DNA from: Allobosea robiniae
GTDB taxonomy: Bacteria > Pseudomonadota > Alphaproteobacteria > Rhizobiales > Beijerinckiaceae
Assembly (NCBI RefSeq): GCF_900102525.1
Contig: NZ_FNBZ01000001.1
Coordinates: 62,001 to 126,000, forward strand
Reading direction: 5' to 3'
Length of the DNA: 64,000 nucleotides
Below the pieces are notes generated by a model. It did no database searches and was not told the DNA's origin. It was given only the letters and a program-made list of their open reading frames with translations. The translations under genes and the position numbers were made by a program. Shown piece by piece: positions 7,506-16,421 of the stretch (positions are counted from its first letter, which is position 1; each line of letters begins with the position of its first letter).

Positions 7506-9347
7506 TCAGAGAATGAAGTGATCTCGGCTGAGGTTGATTGCCTGGTTGAGTTCGATCTGGAAGTCGGCGTGGCCGTCCCCATTCACATCGCCCTGGATGA
7601 TGGTGTGGTGGCCGCTATGGAAGTAGGACACCGAGTTTGCCTCAACCACGCTCGTCTTGCCGGCAAAGTGGAAGACTTGATCTCCCCTGACAGCAGTGTT
7701 GGCGTCGATCAGGCTGAGGTCGAGCTTGTCCGCGCCGCGTTGGAACCACTCGATCACGTCCCGGTTGCCGGCTCCCGGAAGGCTCTCTGACGGCGACCGG
7801 AAAATGAACGTGTCGGGCCCGGCGCCTCCCGACATCGTATCGGCTCCCAGGCCGCCGATCAGCTTGTCGGCTCCGCTGCCGCCGAGAAGCGTATCGTTTC
7901 CTGCACCGCCGTCGATGACGTCCGCACCGGCATTCCCGTGGATCCAGTCATTCCCGCTCGTGCCGACCATCTTGTCGGCCTTGTCGGTTCCGAAAACCTT
8001 GGCTGTCTCGACAGGATTGTCCGGCTTGGTTGCAGGATTGTCCGGCTGGGTTACGGGGGTGTCAGGCTTGGTCACCGGATTGTCCGGCTGGGTCGCCGGA
8101 TTGTCCGGCTGGGTTCCCGTACCAGGATTATCGGGTAAGGGCTTGGAACCCGTCGCCATGCCACTCTCGAAGCTCCCGAGATCCGGAGCCTTCCCGGCAT
8201 AGGAGAGCCCGACATCCTTGCCCTTGTCGACCAGCGCGCTGCCGGATGAGAGGTGAAGGAAGTCCGTCGTGGGAAGCGAGCCGTCGGCAGCACGCGCGCC
8301 ACGCGCAGCCGCATCGTTGAGGGAGACGAAGTCGTTGCTCGTCGGGGCGGTATAGTTCCAGGAGTTGTTCGACGCGCTTCCGGCACCTGAGACCGCGACC
8401 TTGCCGCTGCCCGCCGAGAGGTTGTTGACGAAGCTGTTGTGGCCAGACCAGTAGGCGTAGTTATACGCCCCGTTATTGTAGGCCGAATTATTCTGGAGAA
8501 CGCTGTCGAGGGTGGCATCGTTCTGGTCGAAGCCGTTCGACAGATTCCCCCAGGAGACGTTGTTGATCACGGTGTGGCCGCCGGATTCGGCGCCGCCCCC
8601 CGGCCGCTGGCCACCGAGCTTGAAGCCGTTGCCATCGCCCTCGGCCTTGCCCGAGGCGTCGTAGCCGTTGTTGAAAGCCCAGTTGCCCTCGATGAGCACA
8701 CCGGCGCCCTTCGTGCCATCCTGGATATTGAAGAAATCGAAGCCGTCGTCAGAATTGTTCCAGGCGCGGTTGCCGCGCAAGACGTTGCCGGCGCCGCTCG
8801 TGCTGATCTGGAAACCGTCAGCGTTGTCGCCGCTCAGGTCGTGATTGTCGTGGGAATCGATATTCTGGAAGAGATTGTTCGAGCCCGGCCCGAAGAGCGA
8901 GACGCCCTTGCCTTCCCACTGGGACAGCCGGCCGTTGTCGTGCACGTCGAGCCGCTCGATGATGTTGTTGTGGGACTCGTCACGGATCACGATGCCGCCC
9001 ATCGGCCCGCCGCGAACCTCCAGCCCGGAAATGTTGTTCCAGGAAATGCTCGACCCATCGAGCACCCAGCCGCCGGCGCCGGAGCGCCCGTAGTACTCGC
9101 TCGACGTCATGTGCGAGCCGTCCAGGATCGGCTTCTCGCCGGGGTAGTTCGTGACCGTGATCGGCCGGCCGCTTTCCCCGTCATTCGTGAGCTGGATGCC
9201 TTCTTTCAGGCTATAGACGCCACCCCGCAGATAGATGGTGTCCCCCGGCTTTGCCAGATCGTGGGCATATTGCAGGGAGGCAAAAGGCCGGTCGAGAGTG
9301 CCGGCCTGGCTATCGGAGCCAGTGGGTGAAACGTAGAAGATAGTCAT
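7506..9347 (-). CDS. RTX-tailed polysaccharide lyase, PL9-like right-handed beta-helix
   Basis: A 613-residue protein. Residues 1-405 form a parallel beta-helix beginning FYVSPTGSD. It carries the residues expected of PL9 pectate-lyase-type enzymes: the calcium-site aspartates in NADGFQ and NSDDGFDFF (about residues 174 and 200-204), and the probable catalytic lysine in GNGFKLGG (about 243). A repetitive linker (about 410-444) leads to RTX nonapeptides (GGAGNDTLLGG, GGLGADTMSGG) and a serralysin-like C-terminal secretion region. There is no Sec signal. Export is presumably by the adjacent PrsDE-type system. The likely role is to cleave the polymer made by this island. The ATG at 9347 has AAGGG upstream. 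Confidence 0.85.
   Translation of the reverse strand: MTIFYVSPTGSDSQAGTLDRPFASLQYAHDLAKPGDTIYLRGGVYSLKEGIQLTNDGESGRPITVTNYPGEKPILDGSHMTSSEYYGRSGAGGWVLDGSSISWNNISGLEVRGGPMGGIVIRDESHNNIIERLDVHDNGRLSQWEGKGVSLFGPGSNNLFQNIDSHDNHDLSGDNADGFQISTSGAGNVLRGNRAWNNSDDGFDFFNIQDGTKGAGVLIEGNWAFNNGYDASGKAEGDGNGFKLGGQRPGGGAESGGHTVINNVSWGNLSNGFDQNDATLDSVLQNNSAYNNGAYNYAYWSGHNSFVNNLSAGSGKVAVSGAGSASNNSWNYTAPTSNDFVSLNDAAARGARAADGSLPTTDFLHLSSGSALVDKGKDVGLSYAGKAPDLGSFESGMATGSKPLPDNPGTGTQPDNPATQPDNPVTKPDTPVTQPDNPATKPDNPVETAKVFGTDKADKMVGTSGNDWIHGNAGADVIDGGAGNDTLLGGSGADKLIGGLGADTMSGGAGPDTFIFRSPSESLPGAGNRDVIEWFQRGADKLDLSLIDANTAVRGDQVFHFAGKTSVVEANSVSYFHSGHHTIIQGDVNGDGHADFQIELNQAINLSRDHFIL
8014..8118 (-). repeat. Five tandem 21-bp repeats encoding a PDNP linker
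   Basis: Units begin at 8014, 8035, 8056, 8077 and 8098. Each encodes a heptad of the form T-(Q/K)-P-D-(N/T)-P-(V/A). The third unit is most diverged. They link the beta-helix to the RTX domain. Such a repeat can change copy number by slippage without breaking the frame. Confidence 0.85.
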
Positions 9348-9833
9348 AGCGCCCTTTCTCAACAGGGGAACATCCGGCGCCACGTCGCTTCGACGTGCCT
9401 CCGGCCCCTGATCAGTAAAAAGCTCGCCGTCCCCGCGGATGCAGGGCCAGTGAGCCGCGTTATGGGATTGACTCCCGCTTAAGCGGACGAGGAGGCATCG
9501 GGTGATCAACGCTGCCCGACACCGAACATCAGCAAACTCACAAGCCATGCTTGCTGATTGTTGAATGCTTACGAGTCAGGCATGCGCCACGACGTCAAGC
9601 ATCCCTCGCATGGCGAAATAGCAGCCGCATCGTCGCGACTACGATTCCATTTATTGGGTAGCCATCGGCATGGGTTGCCCTGGATGTTTTCCAGGGAGCG
9701 GAGTTATGGCTGCCTCGATCTCCGGCAGCCGAATCAAACATAGGATATGAATGCGCGGCCGTCTTGGCCTGACCCGCCATATCCGTTGAGTTTCAAGCCA
9801 AGCACGATTTGGGACAATGCGCCGCATCGCCAT
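9348..9833. other. Intergenic region with two inverted repeats
   Basis: No supported gene in 486 bases. It should hold the promoter of the RTX lyase. A perfect 12-bp palindrome CCGCTTAAGCGG lies at 9475-9486. An inverted repeat ATCAGCAA / TTGCTGAT has arms at 9528-9535 and 9551-9558. Both are candidate regulator sites. Short frames here lack good starts and protein-like composition. Confidence 0.5.
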
Positions 9834-10895
9834 TCATCGGCCGGCGCCGCGCTTCAACTCCCGTCGAAACGCCGTCGGCGTCTTGCCTGTCCATCGTTTG
9901 AAGGCCCGCACGGAAGCACTCGGCTCGCGGTATCCGAGCAGCCAGGTCACCTGCGAAACCGTCGACGTTCCGTCCCGGAGATATTGCACCGCGAGCTGGT
10001 AGCGCAGTTCGTCGAGGACCTCACTGAAGCTGATGCCCAAATCAGCCAGTCGACGCGTCAGGGTGCGGGCGCTCGTACCGAGGTCTCGCGCGATGGCCTC
10101 GACCTTTGGCGTCCCATGTCGTAGCCGCGGCATGATCGCATTCTCGACCCTGGTGCGCAGGGAGCCGGCTTCCCCAGCAGAATACGGAAACGCCTTCCGA
10201 TGCAGCCCTGCCAGGAGCTCCTTCAGAAAGTGATCACCGGTCGTCAGAGGCAGTTCTTTGGTGTCCCGAGCGAAGGCCAGAAGGTCCAGCTCCGCGCCGA
10301 AGTCGATCTGAAGGCCAAAGTAGCGCTCCATCTCGGCGACCCGGCCCGGGCGTGAATGAACCATCGACGCCGAGGTCGGCACGAGTTCGCGGCCAGTGAA
10401 CAAGCGGCATTGTCGCAACGTGGTTGTCAGCCAGAACTCGGCCTGGTGGCGATCGAGGTGCCGCTCAACCCCGACATAGCTAAGCTCAAGGGATACCCCT
10501 TCCCCGCTGCCTTCGCGGATCTTCAAGGCCTCGTTCGCGAACACCCCATACAGTTCCTGATAAGCCAGAGCCTCCGCGAGGGTTTCGGCCGAGGCCATGA
10601 TGTAGTGAACGAAGCCGAGCGCCCGCAGATCAAAGCTCTGCGCGAGGTGAAAGCCGAGGAGATCGTCGCCCAGCTCGTCGGCCGCGATATTGAGGAACGC
10701 GATTTGCCGGCGCACGGGGACGCGCTCGTCGGGATTGTCCAAGAGCGAAGGAGATAGCCCGGCCTCGATCATCCGCGGCTCGGGATCGATGCCCTGAGCG
10801 GAAAGCTGAGCCGCCGCCAGTCTGGTGAGCACCGCGACGGCGGTCGGCGCCTGCTCACGCCCGCGCTCTGTCGAAGATCCGGGCGACGGAAACAT
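9834..10895 (-). CDS. AraC-family regulator with Arabinose_bd-type N-terminal domain (OruR/ArgR-like)
   Basis: A 353-residue protein. Residues ~20-230 match the ligand-binding domain of the OruR/ToxR-type AraC subfamily (FLNIAADELGDDLLGFHLA, ALGFVHYIMASAETLAEAL). The C-terminal ~100 residues are the double helix-turn-helix (LGTSARTLTRRLADLGISF, then WLLGYREPSASVRAFKRWTGKTPTAFR). It sits at the edge of the exopolysaccharide island on the same strand as the lyase and secretion genes, so it may control them (inference). An FNR/FixK-like box lies about 90 bases before its start. Confidence 0.9.
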   Translation of the reverse strand: MFPSPGSSTERGREQAPTAVAVLTRLAAAQLSAQGIDPEPRMIEAGLSPSLLDNPDERVPVRRQIAFLNIAADELGDDLLGFHLAQSFDLRALGFVHYIMASAETLAEALAYQELYGVFANEALKIREGSGEGVSLELSYVGVERHLDRHQAEFWLTTTLRQCRLFTGRELVPTSASMVHSRPGRVAEMERYFGLQIDFGAELDLLAFARDTKELPLTTGDHFLKELLAGLHRKAFPYSAGEAGSLRTRVENAIMPRLRHGTPKVEAIARDLGTSARTLTRRLADLGISFSEVLDELRYQLAVQYLRDGTSTVSQVTWLLGYREPSASVRAFKRWTGKTPTAFRRELKRGAGR

Positions 10896-10984
10896 GACTT
10901 TCTCGGTACAGGCGAATGACCGACATCTGGTTCTGCGGGTCTCGGTCCCGAGGTCGAGTTAACTAGAATGCCCCAGTGGAGCAC

Positions 10985-10998
10985 TTGACCGGTATCAA
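10985..10998. promoter_or_regulatory. FNR/FixK-type box
   Basis: TTGACCGGTATCAA matches the FNR/FixK consensus TTGAT-N4-ATCAA with one substitution, inside a longer dyad ACTTGA-N6-TCAAGT (10983-11000). It lies in the 291-bp gap upstream of the AraC gene. A TAGTTA reading on the minus strand about 27 bases from the centre could be the -10. No coding sequence was seen in the rest of this gap. Confidence 0.5.
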
Positions 10999-11186
10999 GT
11001 CGCGTGAGGCTCGGGGATGAAACGTTCGTCAAACAAAATGACGAACTGAGATTCTTGCCGCGTCCGGTTCACGCGGCGCAATTCTCCCTTCGGTCGCGAT
11101 TTTGCGCCTAATGGGAGGCAGGATCTGGTTCTCCTCCGGATGTTCTCGCGCCGAGCAATGGCTGGCTGTTGATGAGACACGCCTCA

Positions 11187-12026
11187 TCAATTCGCTATCA
11201 CGAGTTTCGCTTCGCTGGGCTTCGGTTCGGCACCAGGCCCCGGAAACAAAGCGCCGGTTCGACCACTCAGACGATATCCGATCAGACCTAACCATTCCCT
11301 CGCGGCGAGATCCAGACGCTCAAGGCCCTGACCGACGACGGTGAACGGCTGCTCAAGATCCCGAGTTCCATTTGTCTGAAAGTCGACGGGATAAGGGATC
11401 ACGCGGAAACCTACCTGCTCGAAGCTGCCCATCGCCCGCGGCATATGCCAGGCGGACGTCACGAGCAGCCAACGTTCGCCTGGGCTGGGCCGCACGAGAT
11501 TCCGTGTTTCGCGCGCATTCTCCCAAGTGTTATGGGACCGAGGCTCGATGGTCAGACGGTCCCCGGGCAGCCCGATTGTCTTCAGGTACTCGGTTGCCGT
11601 CCACGCTTCCGGCGGCAACCGCGATCCGATCCTGGAATTGCCACCGGAATAGACCAGCCGCGCAGCTGGATAACGCCGCGCGAGATCCATGAAGGCGAAA
11701 AGGCGCTCCGCAGCGCCGTTGACCGCGAACTGGCGTCGCGCTGCGGACCTCGTCAGCTCCAGCGCGCCCGACAGCACGATAATGCCGGTAATGGGGCGAC
11801 CGTCGTCGACGAAAGCAGGGAAACGTTGCTCCAGCGGAAAGATCGCCCAGTTGCCGAGGGGCAGGAGCCCAGCCGCCAGGATCCCGCAAATACCGCCCCC
11901 CGCCAGCGCCAGCCCCACGCGTCGCCAAGGGGTCGCCACCATGACGATCAAGCCGAGAAACCCCAGCATCGCGATTGCGTTTGAGGGTGCCAGCAGCTCG
12001 CCAATCTGGGACATGACATGAAACAT
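11187..12026 (-). CDS. YdcF/ElyC-like membrane protein (DUF218)
   Basis: A 279-residue protein with two N-terminal membrane segments (about residues 15-60) followed by a DUF218 domain: ITGIIVLSGALE, RLVYSGGNSRIGS, EPRSHNTWENA, LLVTSAWHMPRAMGSFEQVGF. This is the ElyC/SanA/YdcF group, linked in other bacteria to envelope polysaccharide and lipid-carrier homeostasis. It lies 36 bases after the chain-length gene on the same strand, so cotranscription is likely. The ribosome-binding site is poor, and a second ATG lies four codons downstream. Confidence 0.85.
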   Translation of the reverse strand: MFHVMSQIGELLAPSNAIAMLGFLGLIVMVATPWRRVGLALAGGGICGILAAGLLPLGNWAIFPLEQRFPAFVDDGRPITGIIVLSGALELTRSAARRQFAVNGAAERLFAFMDLARRYPAARLVYSGGNSRIGSRLPPEAWTATEYLKTIGLPGDRLTIEPRSHNTWENARETRNLVRPSPGERWLLVTSAWHMPRAMGSFEQVGFRVIPYPVDFQTNGTRDLEQPFTVVGQGLERLDLAAREWLGLIGYRLSGRTGALFPGPGAEPKPSEAKLVIAN

Positions 12027-12062
12027 GCGTTCACCAAGGCCGGCACATCACGAAGACCTCAT

Positions 12063-14294
12063 TCATGAGACGTGCAGGCCGGAGCCGCCGGAGCGCTGCG
12101 GGCGTTTCCCGAGGAACTCTCCTGTGTCGCCCCGGCGGTAGCCGGCATGAGCCTTCAGGTTCACACGCGTGAGTACAGCGAAGATTTTAGGTCTTGGCCC
12201 ACCGCTCAGCAGCGCGGGCTTCATCAGCAGTTCGATTGCGTTTGCAGCAACATCGCGGCGGGTGCTGCCCCAACGGACGGCAAAGAGAACGCCATCCACC
12301 CTTGCCGCGAGAATGCGGATACCAGCGGATTCAAAAACGCCCGGCGCGGCGATGATCATGTAGTCGTAGCGGTCACGCAGTTTGTCGAGGCTGTTTGCGA
12401 GCTGACTGCCGACAAGGGAAGCCGTGTTGGCATCTCCGATCTCATCGAGGGCGAGGCAGTCGAACCCGAGAGCGGAGTCGCGACGGATTTCCAACGAAGC
12501 GCGTTGGGCCGAGACGTCGCTATCCAGGTTCGTTTCGCTGCTGAGGCCGGTCAGTTTCACGTCCTGGCTCGGAGCGTCGGCACATATCAGCAGCACCCGT
12601 CGTTGAAAGCGGGCAGCGTACGCCGCGATGCCGACCGCCAACGCCGTTTTTCCCTCGCCCGGTCCGCTGGATGTGACTGCCAGGATCTTTCCATCGCCCC
12701 GATGCTGAATGACCTCGAGCGCCACCGCAGCGACAGCCTCGATCGCCTGGTCATAGGGCGGAGACGGACATTCGGGCAGCCGCCAGCGGCCATTGTACCG
12801 CCCCTCTTCGGGCTCCGGGACCAGGCCGATGCACCCGATTCCCAGGGTGGTCGCGAGCTCACGCTCGCTTCGTAAGCTGCGATCCATGCGCTCCAGAACG
12901 GAAGCAGCCCCCCCTCCGAGCGCCGCGAACGCGATCATCGCGGCCGAGATGTAGAGGTAAGGGCTGAGCGAACTCGGGCGCTGCGGTACCGAAGCTTGAG
13001 CCAGGATCTGAACTCCCGTCGAGCTCGGATCTTTCAGCTGCTGTTGCTGACGTAGGAGATCCCGGACGACATCGGCAGCCGTCGCAGCACGCCTTTCGAG
13101 AGTCTGCCGCTCGCGACGCTGAGCGAGGTCGGCGCCGGATGCAGCCTGCAGCGAAGCAATGCGCTCAGCGAGGGAGTGCTCCTGCAAGCGGAAGACGTCG
13201 ACATCGTGCTCCAGACGTTGCAGGCGCTGCTCGGAGTCCGCGCCAGACACTGTGGGCTTGGCTGCTATCGTTCCGGAGTTCACATCGGCTTGGCTTTCGG
13301 GCGCCGTGATCGGCGCGACGGCGCGCGCGAATTGAGTTCCAACCAGAGGTTCACGCAGAAGCGCATCGATCTTTTCCGGCGGTGCCCCCGAAAGCTGCAG
13401 CTTTCGAACCTGCTCGAGTCGCTCCTGCCGGCGCAACAGCTCGGATCTCACCAGCTCCAGCTGACGGGACGTCTCAGCGGTCAGCTCACCCGCTGCTGCG
13501 TCCGCGCTTGGCGTTCCGTGCGCCGAGACGTGCGCCCGGAGCGCCTCGTCCGCGGCTTCGAGCTCGGCCTGCGATTGGATCAGGCGATTGTCCAGCCCTG
13601 TTCGAAGCGCGTCCGCCTGCTGCTGCATCCTATCCGTCAAGCGATCGACATGCGTCTGTACGACCTGATTGACGATGATCGCTGCTCTTTCGGGGTCGAC
13701 ATCCCTGTAGCTGATCGAGATCACGTTGGAGCGCCGTTCCTGCCGGACAAGAAGGGAGTTCTTCATGGCGTCCAGGCTTGGCAGCCCGTTGGCAGCCTGC
13801 AAGGCCTCCGGAGGATTTGGACTCGGAAGAACGACGTTCTTGAGGCCTTTCCCGATTGCGACCAGCGATCCCCGCAGCCGATCCCCCAGCGTCGGGTTCG
13901 CCATCTGGGACACGGCACGCGCCGACACCGCCTTGTACTGCGGCAGGTCAGGCAATGCCTTCAGCACGTCGCGCAGGCGGGCGTCCGACATGAGCGTCGC
14001 GATGTGCGTGTCCACGACGGTCTCAAGCAGGCCGGCCGCCATCTGAGCCTGGGTGGGCTCAAACATGAACTGCGCGGTGGCCGTATAAGCGGGGGGAACA
14101 ACGAAGGCAGCGACGCCGGTCAGAAGCGTGCCGGCCAAAACAACCTTCGCGATGAAAAGCCTGCGTCGACGAACGAGATTGATGATCTCGTGGAACATCT
14201 GCTCTGGCGGCAGGGACGGCTGCGTGTCGGCCCCGAGGGCTGCGCGACTGGACAACCTCCCGATCGGGATGAACTCGCCTGGGTTCTGACTCAT
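12063..14294 (-). CDS. Chain-length/co-polymerase protein, ExoP/Wzc-like with degenerate BY-kinase domain
   Basis: A 743-residue inner-membrane protein. It has a Wzz domain with membrane segments near residues 47-68 and 455-475, a long periplasmic coiled coil between them, and a cytoplasmic P-loop domain. Walker A is intact (SSGPGEGKTAL, about 542-552). Walker A' reads LLICADAP. Walker B reads YDYMIIAAPG, where the family has an Asp followed by TPP. The C-terminus holds one Tyr rather than a tyrosine cluster. It likely sets polymer length without normal autokinase cycling (inference). It is divergent from the nucleotidyltransferase gene. Confidence 0.9.
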   Translation of the reverse strand: MSQNPGEFIPIGRLSSRAALGADTQPSLPPEQMFHEIINLVRRRRLFIAKVVLAGTLLTGVAAFVVPPAYTATAQFMFEPTQAQMAAGLLETVVDTHIATLMSDARLRDVLKALPDLPQYKAVSARAVSQMANPTLGDRLRGSLVAIGKGLKNVVLPSPNPPEALQAANGLPSLDAMKNSLLVRQERRSNVISISYRDVDPERAAIIVNQVVQTHVDRLTDRMQQQADALRTGLDNRLIQSQAELEAADEALRAHVSAHGTPSADAAAGELTAETSRQLELVRSELLRRQERLEQVRKLQLSGAPPEKIDALLREPLVGTQFARAVAPITAPESQADVNSGTIAAKPTVSGADSEQRLQRLEHDVDVFRLQEHSLAERIASLQAASGADLAQRRERQTLERRAATAADVVRDLLRQQQQLKDPSSTGVQILAQASVPQRPSSLSPYLYISAAMIAFAALGGGAASVLERMDRSLRSERELATTLGIGCIGLVPEPEEGRYNGRWRLPECPSPPYDQAIEAVAAVALEVIQHRGDGKILAVTSSGPGEGKTALAVGIAAYAARFQRRVLLICADAPSQDVKLTGLSSETNLDSDVSAQRASLEIRRDSALGFDCLALDEIGDANTASLVGSQLANSLDKLRDRYDYMIIAAPGVFESAGIRILAARVDGVLFAVRWGSTRRDVAANAIELLMKPALLSGGPRPKIFAVLTRVNLKAHAGYRRGDTGEFLGKRPQRSGGSGLHVS

Positions 14295-14384
14295 GCTGAT
14301 CGACTCTGCTTTCGTTCATCGAACTGGCGTCGCAAAGCGGGCTAGCTGTCGAGCGAATGCTATTGCGGCGCAGTCAGCTGCAAG

Positions 14385-14425
14385 TTGACCGAAATCAAGA
14401 CGAGTTGTGGCAGCGCGCCTAGCCT
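14385..14425 (+). promoter_or_regulatory. FNR/FixK-type box and -10 for the nucleotidyltransferase operon
   Basis: TTGACCGAAATCAA (14385-14398) is one base from the FNR/FixK consensus. TAGCCT (14420-14425) is a TAnnnT -10 placed 28.5 bases from the box centre, which fits class II activation near -41.5. The start codon lies at 14451. The same arrangement recurs at 20059-20099. The box lies between divergent operons and could also act on the chain-length gene. Confidence 0.5.
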
Positions 14426-14450
14426 TCATGCTCCATTGAAGGAGGCTGGC

Positions 14451-15167
14451 ATGAAGGCAGTCATTCAAGCAGGCGGCAAGGGCACGCGCTTGATGCCCTA
14501 CACATCCGTTCTTCCGAAGCCGCTCATGCCGATAGGGGCGCGGCCAGTTCTCGAGCTCCTGCTTCGATGGCTTCGCCGCAACAACATCGAGGACGTCTAC
14601 ATCACGACGGGCTACCTCGGTCACCTGATCCGCAGCTTCTGTGGCGACGGTCAGCAGTGGGGCCTCAAGATCACCTACTCACAAGAGGTCGAGCCGCTGG
14701 GCACCGTTGGGTCGCTGACGCTGCTGCGGGAGCATCTGGACGGCACCTTTCTGATGTTGAACGGTGACGTGCTGACCGACCTCAACCTTCCAGCCTTCGG
14801 GTTGGCGCACCGCAAGCATGGCGGCCCGCTGACGATCGCCACGACGGTCCGATCCACCCGTATGGATTTCGGTATCATCGAAGATCTGGAAAACCGCATC
14901 ACGAGTTTCACGGAGAAGCCCACGCTGTCCAACAGCGTGAGCATGGGCGTCTATTGCATGGAGCCCGATGTCATCAAGTACATCCCCGCGGGCATCCCCT
15001 TCGGCCTCGATGACCTGGCGCTTTGCTTGCTCGAGAAAGACGTTCCCATCCACGTCTTCAAGCATCAGGGGCTTTGGCTCGACATCGGACGCGTCGAGGA
15101 CTTCCACAACGCGCAGGACATCAAGTGGGAAGAGCGGGCGCCTTCGCTGCTCGCAGTGGCCAGCTAA
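14451..15167 (+). CDS. Sugar-phosphate nucleotidyltransferase
   Basis: A 238-residue enzyme of the NTP_transferase fold that makes an NDP-sugar from a sugar 1-phosphate. Visible motifs are the nucleotide loop QAGGKGTRLMPYT, the substrate motif PKPLMPIG, the metal-binding aspartate in LNGDVLTD, and the FTEKP motif. GGAGG lies 5 bases before the ATG. It is the first gene of the plus-strand polysaccharide operon. Substrate cannot be told from sequence. It resembles the short RmlA/ManC-like enzymes found with amino-sugar genes. A decayed partial copy lies at 20127. Confidence 0.88.
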   Translation: MKAVIQAGGKGTRLMPYTSVLPKPLMPIGARPVLELLLRWLRRNNIEDVYITTGYLGHLIRSFCGDGQQWGLKITYSQEVEPLGTVGSLTLLREHLDGTFLMLNGDVLTDLNLPAFGLAHRKHGGPLTIATTVRSTRMDFGIIEDLENRITSFTEKPTLSNSVSMGVYCMEPDVIKYIPAGIPFGLDDLALCLLEKDVPIHVFKHQGLWLDIGRVEDFHNAQDIKWEERAPSLLAVAS

Positions 15168-15217
15168 CGCCACAACTCCGCACGACGCCCGAAACACTCG
15201 TCAGGAAAGCAGCGTAC

Positions 15218-16408
15218 ATGAAAGCAGAGCCCATGCTTCTCGTCTCGGAGCCCATCCTCGGATCGCAAGAAAAGGCCGCTCTCGCCGATGTCATCGACAG
15301 CGGCTGGATCACAATGGGCGAGCGGGTGAGCAGTTTCGAGCACGCTTTCGCCGAGGCGCACGCAGCCGACGATGCTGTTTCGGTGAGTTCCTGCACAGCC
15401 GGGCTGCATCTCATCCTGCATGCTCTTGGGATCGGCCCGGGCGACGAGGTTCTCGTGCCGGCCCTCACCTTCGTGGCGACGGCGAATTGCGTGCTCTATG
15501 TCGGCGGCACGCCGATCTTCGTGGACATCGAGTCTTCGGCGCAGCCGCTGATGTCCCTCCAGGACGCCGCCGCCAAATGCACGCCCCGGACGAAAGCCGT
15601 CATCCTCGTTCATTTCGCAGGATACATGGTCGATCCCGAGCCATGGCAGGCCTTCGCGCGTGAGCGGGGCCTGATGCTGATCGAGGACGCCGCTCATGCC
15701 TCCGGGCTCCCGGGCGCCGGTGCAATCGGCGACGCCGCGGCGTTCAGCTTCTACGGAAACAAGAACATGACGACGGCGGAAGGCGGGGTGGTCCTCGCCC
15801 GCGATGCCTCCCTGCTCGACACCATCCGGCGTGCGCGAGGGCATGGGCTGACGAGCGGCACCTTCCAGCGGCGCTCCAGCCGGACGCCGATCTACGATGT
15901 GACGATGCTCGGCTTCAACTATCGGCTCGACGAGTTGAGGGCCGCCATCGGCCTCGTCCAGCTCGGCCACCTTAAAGAGTGGAATGCGAAACGGAAGATC
16001 CTGGCGGAGTCCTATCGGCGGCGCATTGGTGAGAATTGCCCCAGCGTCGCCATCCCTTTCGAAGCGCGGCGACCTTCCGTCCATCACATCATGCCGGTGG
16101 TGCTGCCGGCTTCTTCCGACCGTCAGGACGTGATCGATCACTTACGTGCGAAGGGCATCCAGACCACGATCCACTATCCGGCAATCCATCGTCTTTCCTT
16201 CTATCGCGGCCTCTATCCAGACGTAAATCTTCCCCGGACCGAGGCCTTCACCGATCATGAGCTTACGCTGCCGTTGCACCCGCGCATGGGGCTCGATGAT
16301 GTCGAAAGAGTTACATCGGCACTTGCGGACGCGCTTGGCGAGCGCGTTCCGCCGGCTGCGTTCGTAATGCGAGACAAAAGCAAGCACGCCAACCTCGCAA
16401 GTGGCTGA
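15218..16408 (+). CDS. DegT/DnrJ/EryC1-type sugar aminotransferase
   Basis: A 396-residue PLP enzyme that aminates a keto-sugar nucleotide. Conserved features are SGWITMGERVSSFE near the N-terminus, the cofactor-binding LIEDAAHASG, and the Schiff-base lysine in FSFYGNKNMTTAEGG. Then comes the family's NYRLDELRAAIGLVQL block. The ATG with AGGAAAG 8 bases upstream gives the expected family length. With the LegB-like dehydratase downstream it probably makes a 4-amino-4,6-dideoxy-hexosamine (inference). Confidence 0.92.
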   Translation: MKAEPMLLVSEPILGSQEKAALADVIDSGWITMGERVSSFEHAFAEAHAADDAVSVSSCTAGLHLILHALGIGPGDEVLVPALTFVATANCVLYVGGTPIFVDIESSAQPLMSLQDAAAKCTPRTKAVILVHFAGYMVDPEPWQAFARERGLMLIEDAAHASGLPGAGAIGDAAAFSFYGNKNMTTAEGGVVLARDASLLDTIRRARGHGLTSGTFQRRSSRTPIYDVTMLGFNYRLDELRAAIGLVQLGHLKEWNAKRKILAESYRRRIGENCPSVAIPFEARRPSVHHIMPVVLPASSDRQDVIDHLRAKGIQTTIHYPAIHRLSFYRGLYPDVNLPRTEAFTDHELTLPLHPRMGLDDVERVTSALADALGERVPPAAFVMRDKSKHANLASG

Positions 16409-16421
16409 GGAGTTCTTTCAC

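Noticed and set aside
9595-9833. Small frames of about 60 codons between the lyase and the AraC gene
   Set aside because: No ribosome-binding sites, no protein-like composition and overlapping frames on both strands.
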